Source of the DNA: an uncultured Candidatus Nemicrothrix sp.
GTDB taxonomy: Bacteria; Actinomycetota; Acidimicrobiia; Acidimicrobiales; UBA8592
Assembly: GCA_913046155.1 (NCBI GenBank)
Contig: CAJWRY010000009.1
Span: 1-23,349, forward strand
Length of the DNA: 23,349 nucleotides
Direction of reading: 5' to 3'
Under the pieces are notes generated by a model. It did not search any database and had not been told where the DNA came from. It was given only the letters and a program-made list of their open reading frames with translations. The position numbers and the translations under genes are program-made. This document shows, piece after piece, positions 23,078 through 23,349 of this stretch (position 1 is the first letter of the stretch; each line of letters opens with the position of its first letter).

Positions 23078-23349
23078 CTAGTCAACCTCTCCACGACTCG
23101 TGATAACGTGATCGACAATTCCGTATTCCTTTGCTTCTTCAGCAGTGAACCAGCGGTCTCGGTCGGAATCAGCTTGTACCTGTTCTACTGTTTGTCCGGT
23201 GTGCCCAGCTATTAGTTCCGCCATTAGTTTCTTAATATAGCTAAGTTGCTCTGCTTGGATTGCGATGTCTGATGCTTGACCTTGAATACCTCCAAGTGGC
23301 TGATGCATCATTATGCGGGCATGTTTGAGAGAATATCGCTTTCCTTGAG
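23078..23349 (-). CDS. clpP: ATP-dependent Clp protease proteolytic subunit (ClpP), C-terminal part
   Basis: The last 90 or so residues of ClpP; the start lies beyond the right edge. The frame is open to the edge and reads QGKRYSLKHARIMMHQP at the boundary, so the apparent ATG at 23311 is internal. The catalytic histidine is the H of MMHQPLGG, and DSDRDRWFTAEEAKEYGIVD is the conserved segment carrying the catalytic aspartate; the serine is outside. Family members are about 200 residues and form a tetradecameric protease with ClpX or ClpC. The protein ends soon after VDHVIT, a normal end for ClpP. Actinobacteria often have two ClpP genes in tandem; which of the two this is cannot be told. Confidence 0.93.
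   Translation of the reverse strand, partial: QGKRYSLKHARIMMHQPLGGIQGQASDIAIQAEQLSYIKKLMAELIAGHTGQTVEQVQADSDRDRWFTAEEAKEYGIVDHVITSRGEVD

Noticed and set aside
23065..23082. Possible bidirectional terminator (ACTAG-N8-CTAGT) between lipoprotein gene and clpP
   Set aside because: The stem is only five base pairs, there is no T-run, and each arm is mostly the TAG stop of one gene, so the symmetry follows from the stops.
1..23349. Search for tRNA, CRISPR array, insertion sequence, prophage or defence island
   Set aside because: No cloverleaf-like intergenic segment, spaced direct repeats, transposase or phage gene was seen; all sizeable frames fit ordinary chromosomal genes.

Overview
The window looks like a piece of a chromosome from a low-to-mid G+C actinobacterium, most plausibly a marine member of Acidimicrobiia; the taxon is an inference. 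The gene set supports an actinobacterium: a mycothiol-type cysteine ligase (MshC), an F420-dependent NADP reductase (NpdG), an InhA/FabI enoyl-ACP reductase, a GlbO-type truncated haemoglobin, a menaquinone (men) gene set and a DHA2 drug exporter. Composition is AT-leaning and the genes are packed tightly: no gap reaches 300 bases. I saw no tRNA, rRNA, CRISPR array, insertion sequence or prophage gene.

Layout. 1-1418 (minus): 5'-complete but 3'-truncated mshC preceded by npdG (thiol and F420 redox metabolism). 1555-2322 (plus): fabI. 2328-4747 (minus): two overlapping CNNM/CBS membrane proteins. 4883-9427 (plus): a two-gene ABC exporter whose ATP sites are degenerate in complementary ways, followed by a solitary ABC ATPase. 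9424-11958 (minus): MFS exporter, a 68-residue membrane protein and thiamine pyrophosphokinase. 12045-13493 (plus): a VOC/glyoxalase-like protein and an SDR oxidoreductase. 13490-15727 (minus): amidohydrolase-2 family protein, truncated haemoglobin and LOG-family protein. 15786-20384: menaquinone genes, menE on plus converging on a menD-menH-menC operon on minus. 20476-23069 (plus): FAD-linked hydroxyacid dehydrogenase, ribulose-phosphate epimerase and a small lipoprotein. 23078-end (minus): C-terminal part of clpP.

How it fits together. Most genes are housekeeping or redox/cofactor functions. MenD, MenH, MenC and MenE cover four successive-to-adjacent steps from isochorismate to o-succinylbenzoyl-CoA; the FAD dehydrogenase divergent from menD is of a type that can feed electrons to a quinone, and the two share a promoter region with two inverted repeats.

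The strongest unexplained structure is regulatory, not a new gene system: eight transcription-unit-leading genes have a TANNNT hexamer ending exactly six bases before the start codon (a ninth has one mismatch) and lack a convincing ribosome binding site. That is the geometry of leaderless mRNAs. A second window-wide pattern is that all five convergent gene pairs abut or overlap (from 9-base overlap to 8-base gap), leaving no room for conventional terminators. I found no clear evidence of a previously undescribed multi-gene system.
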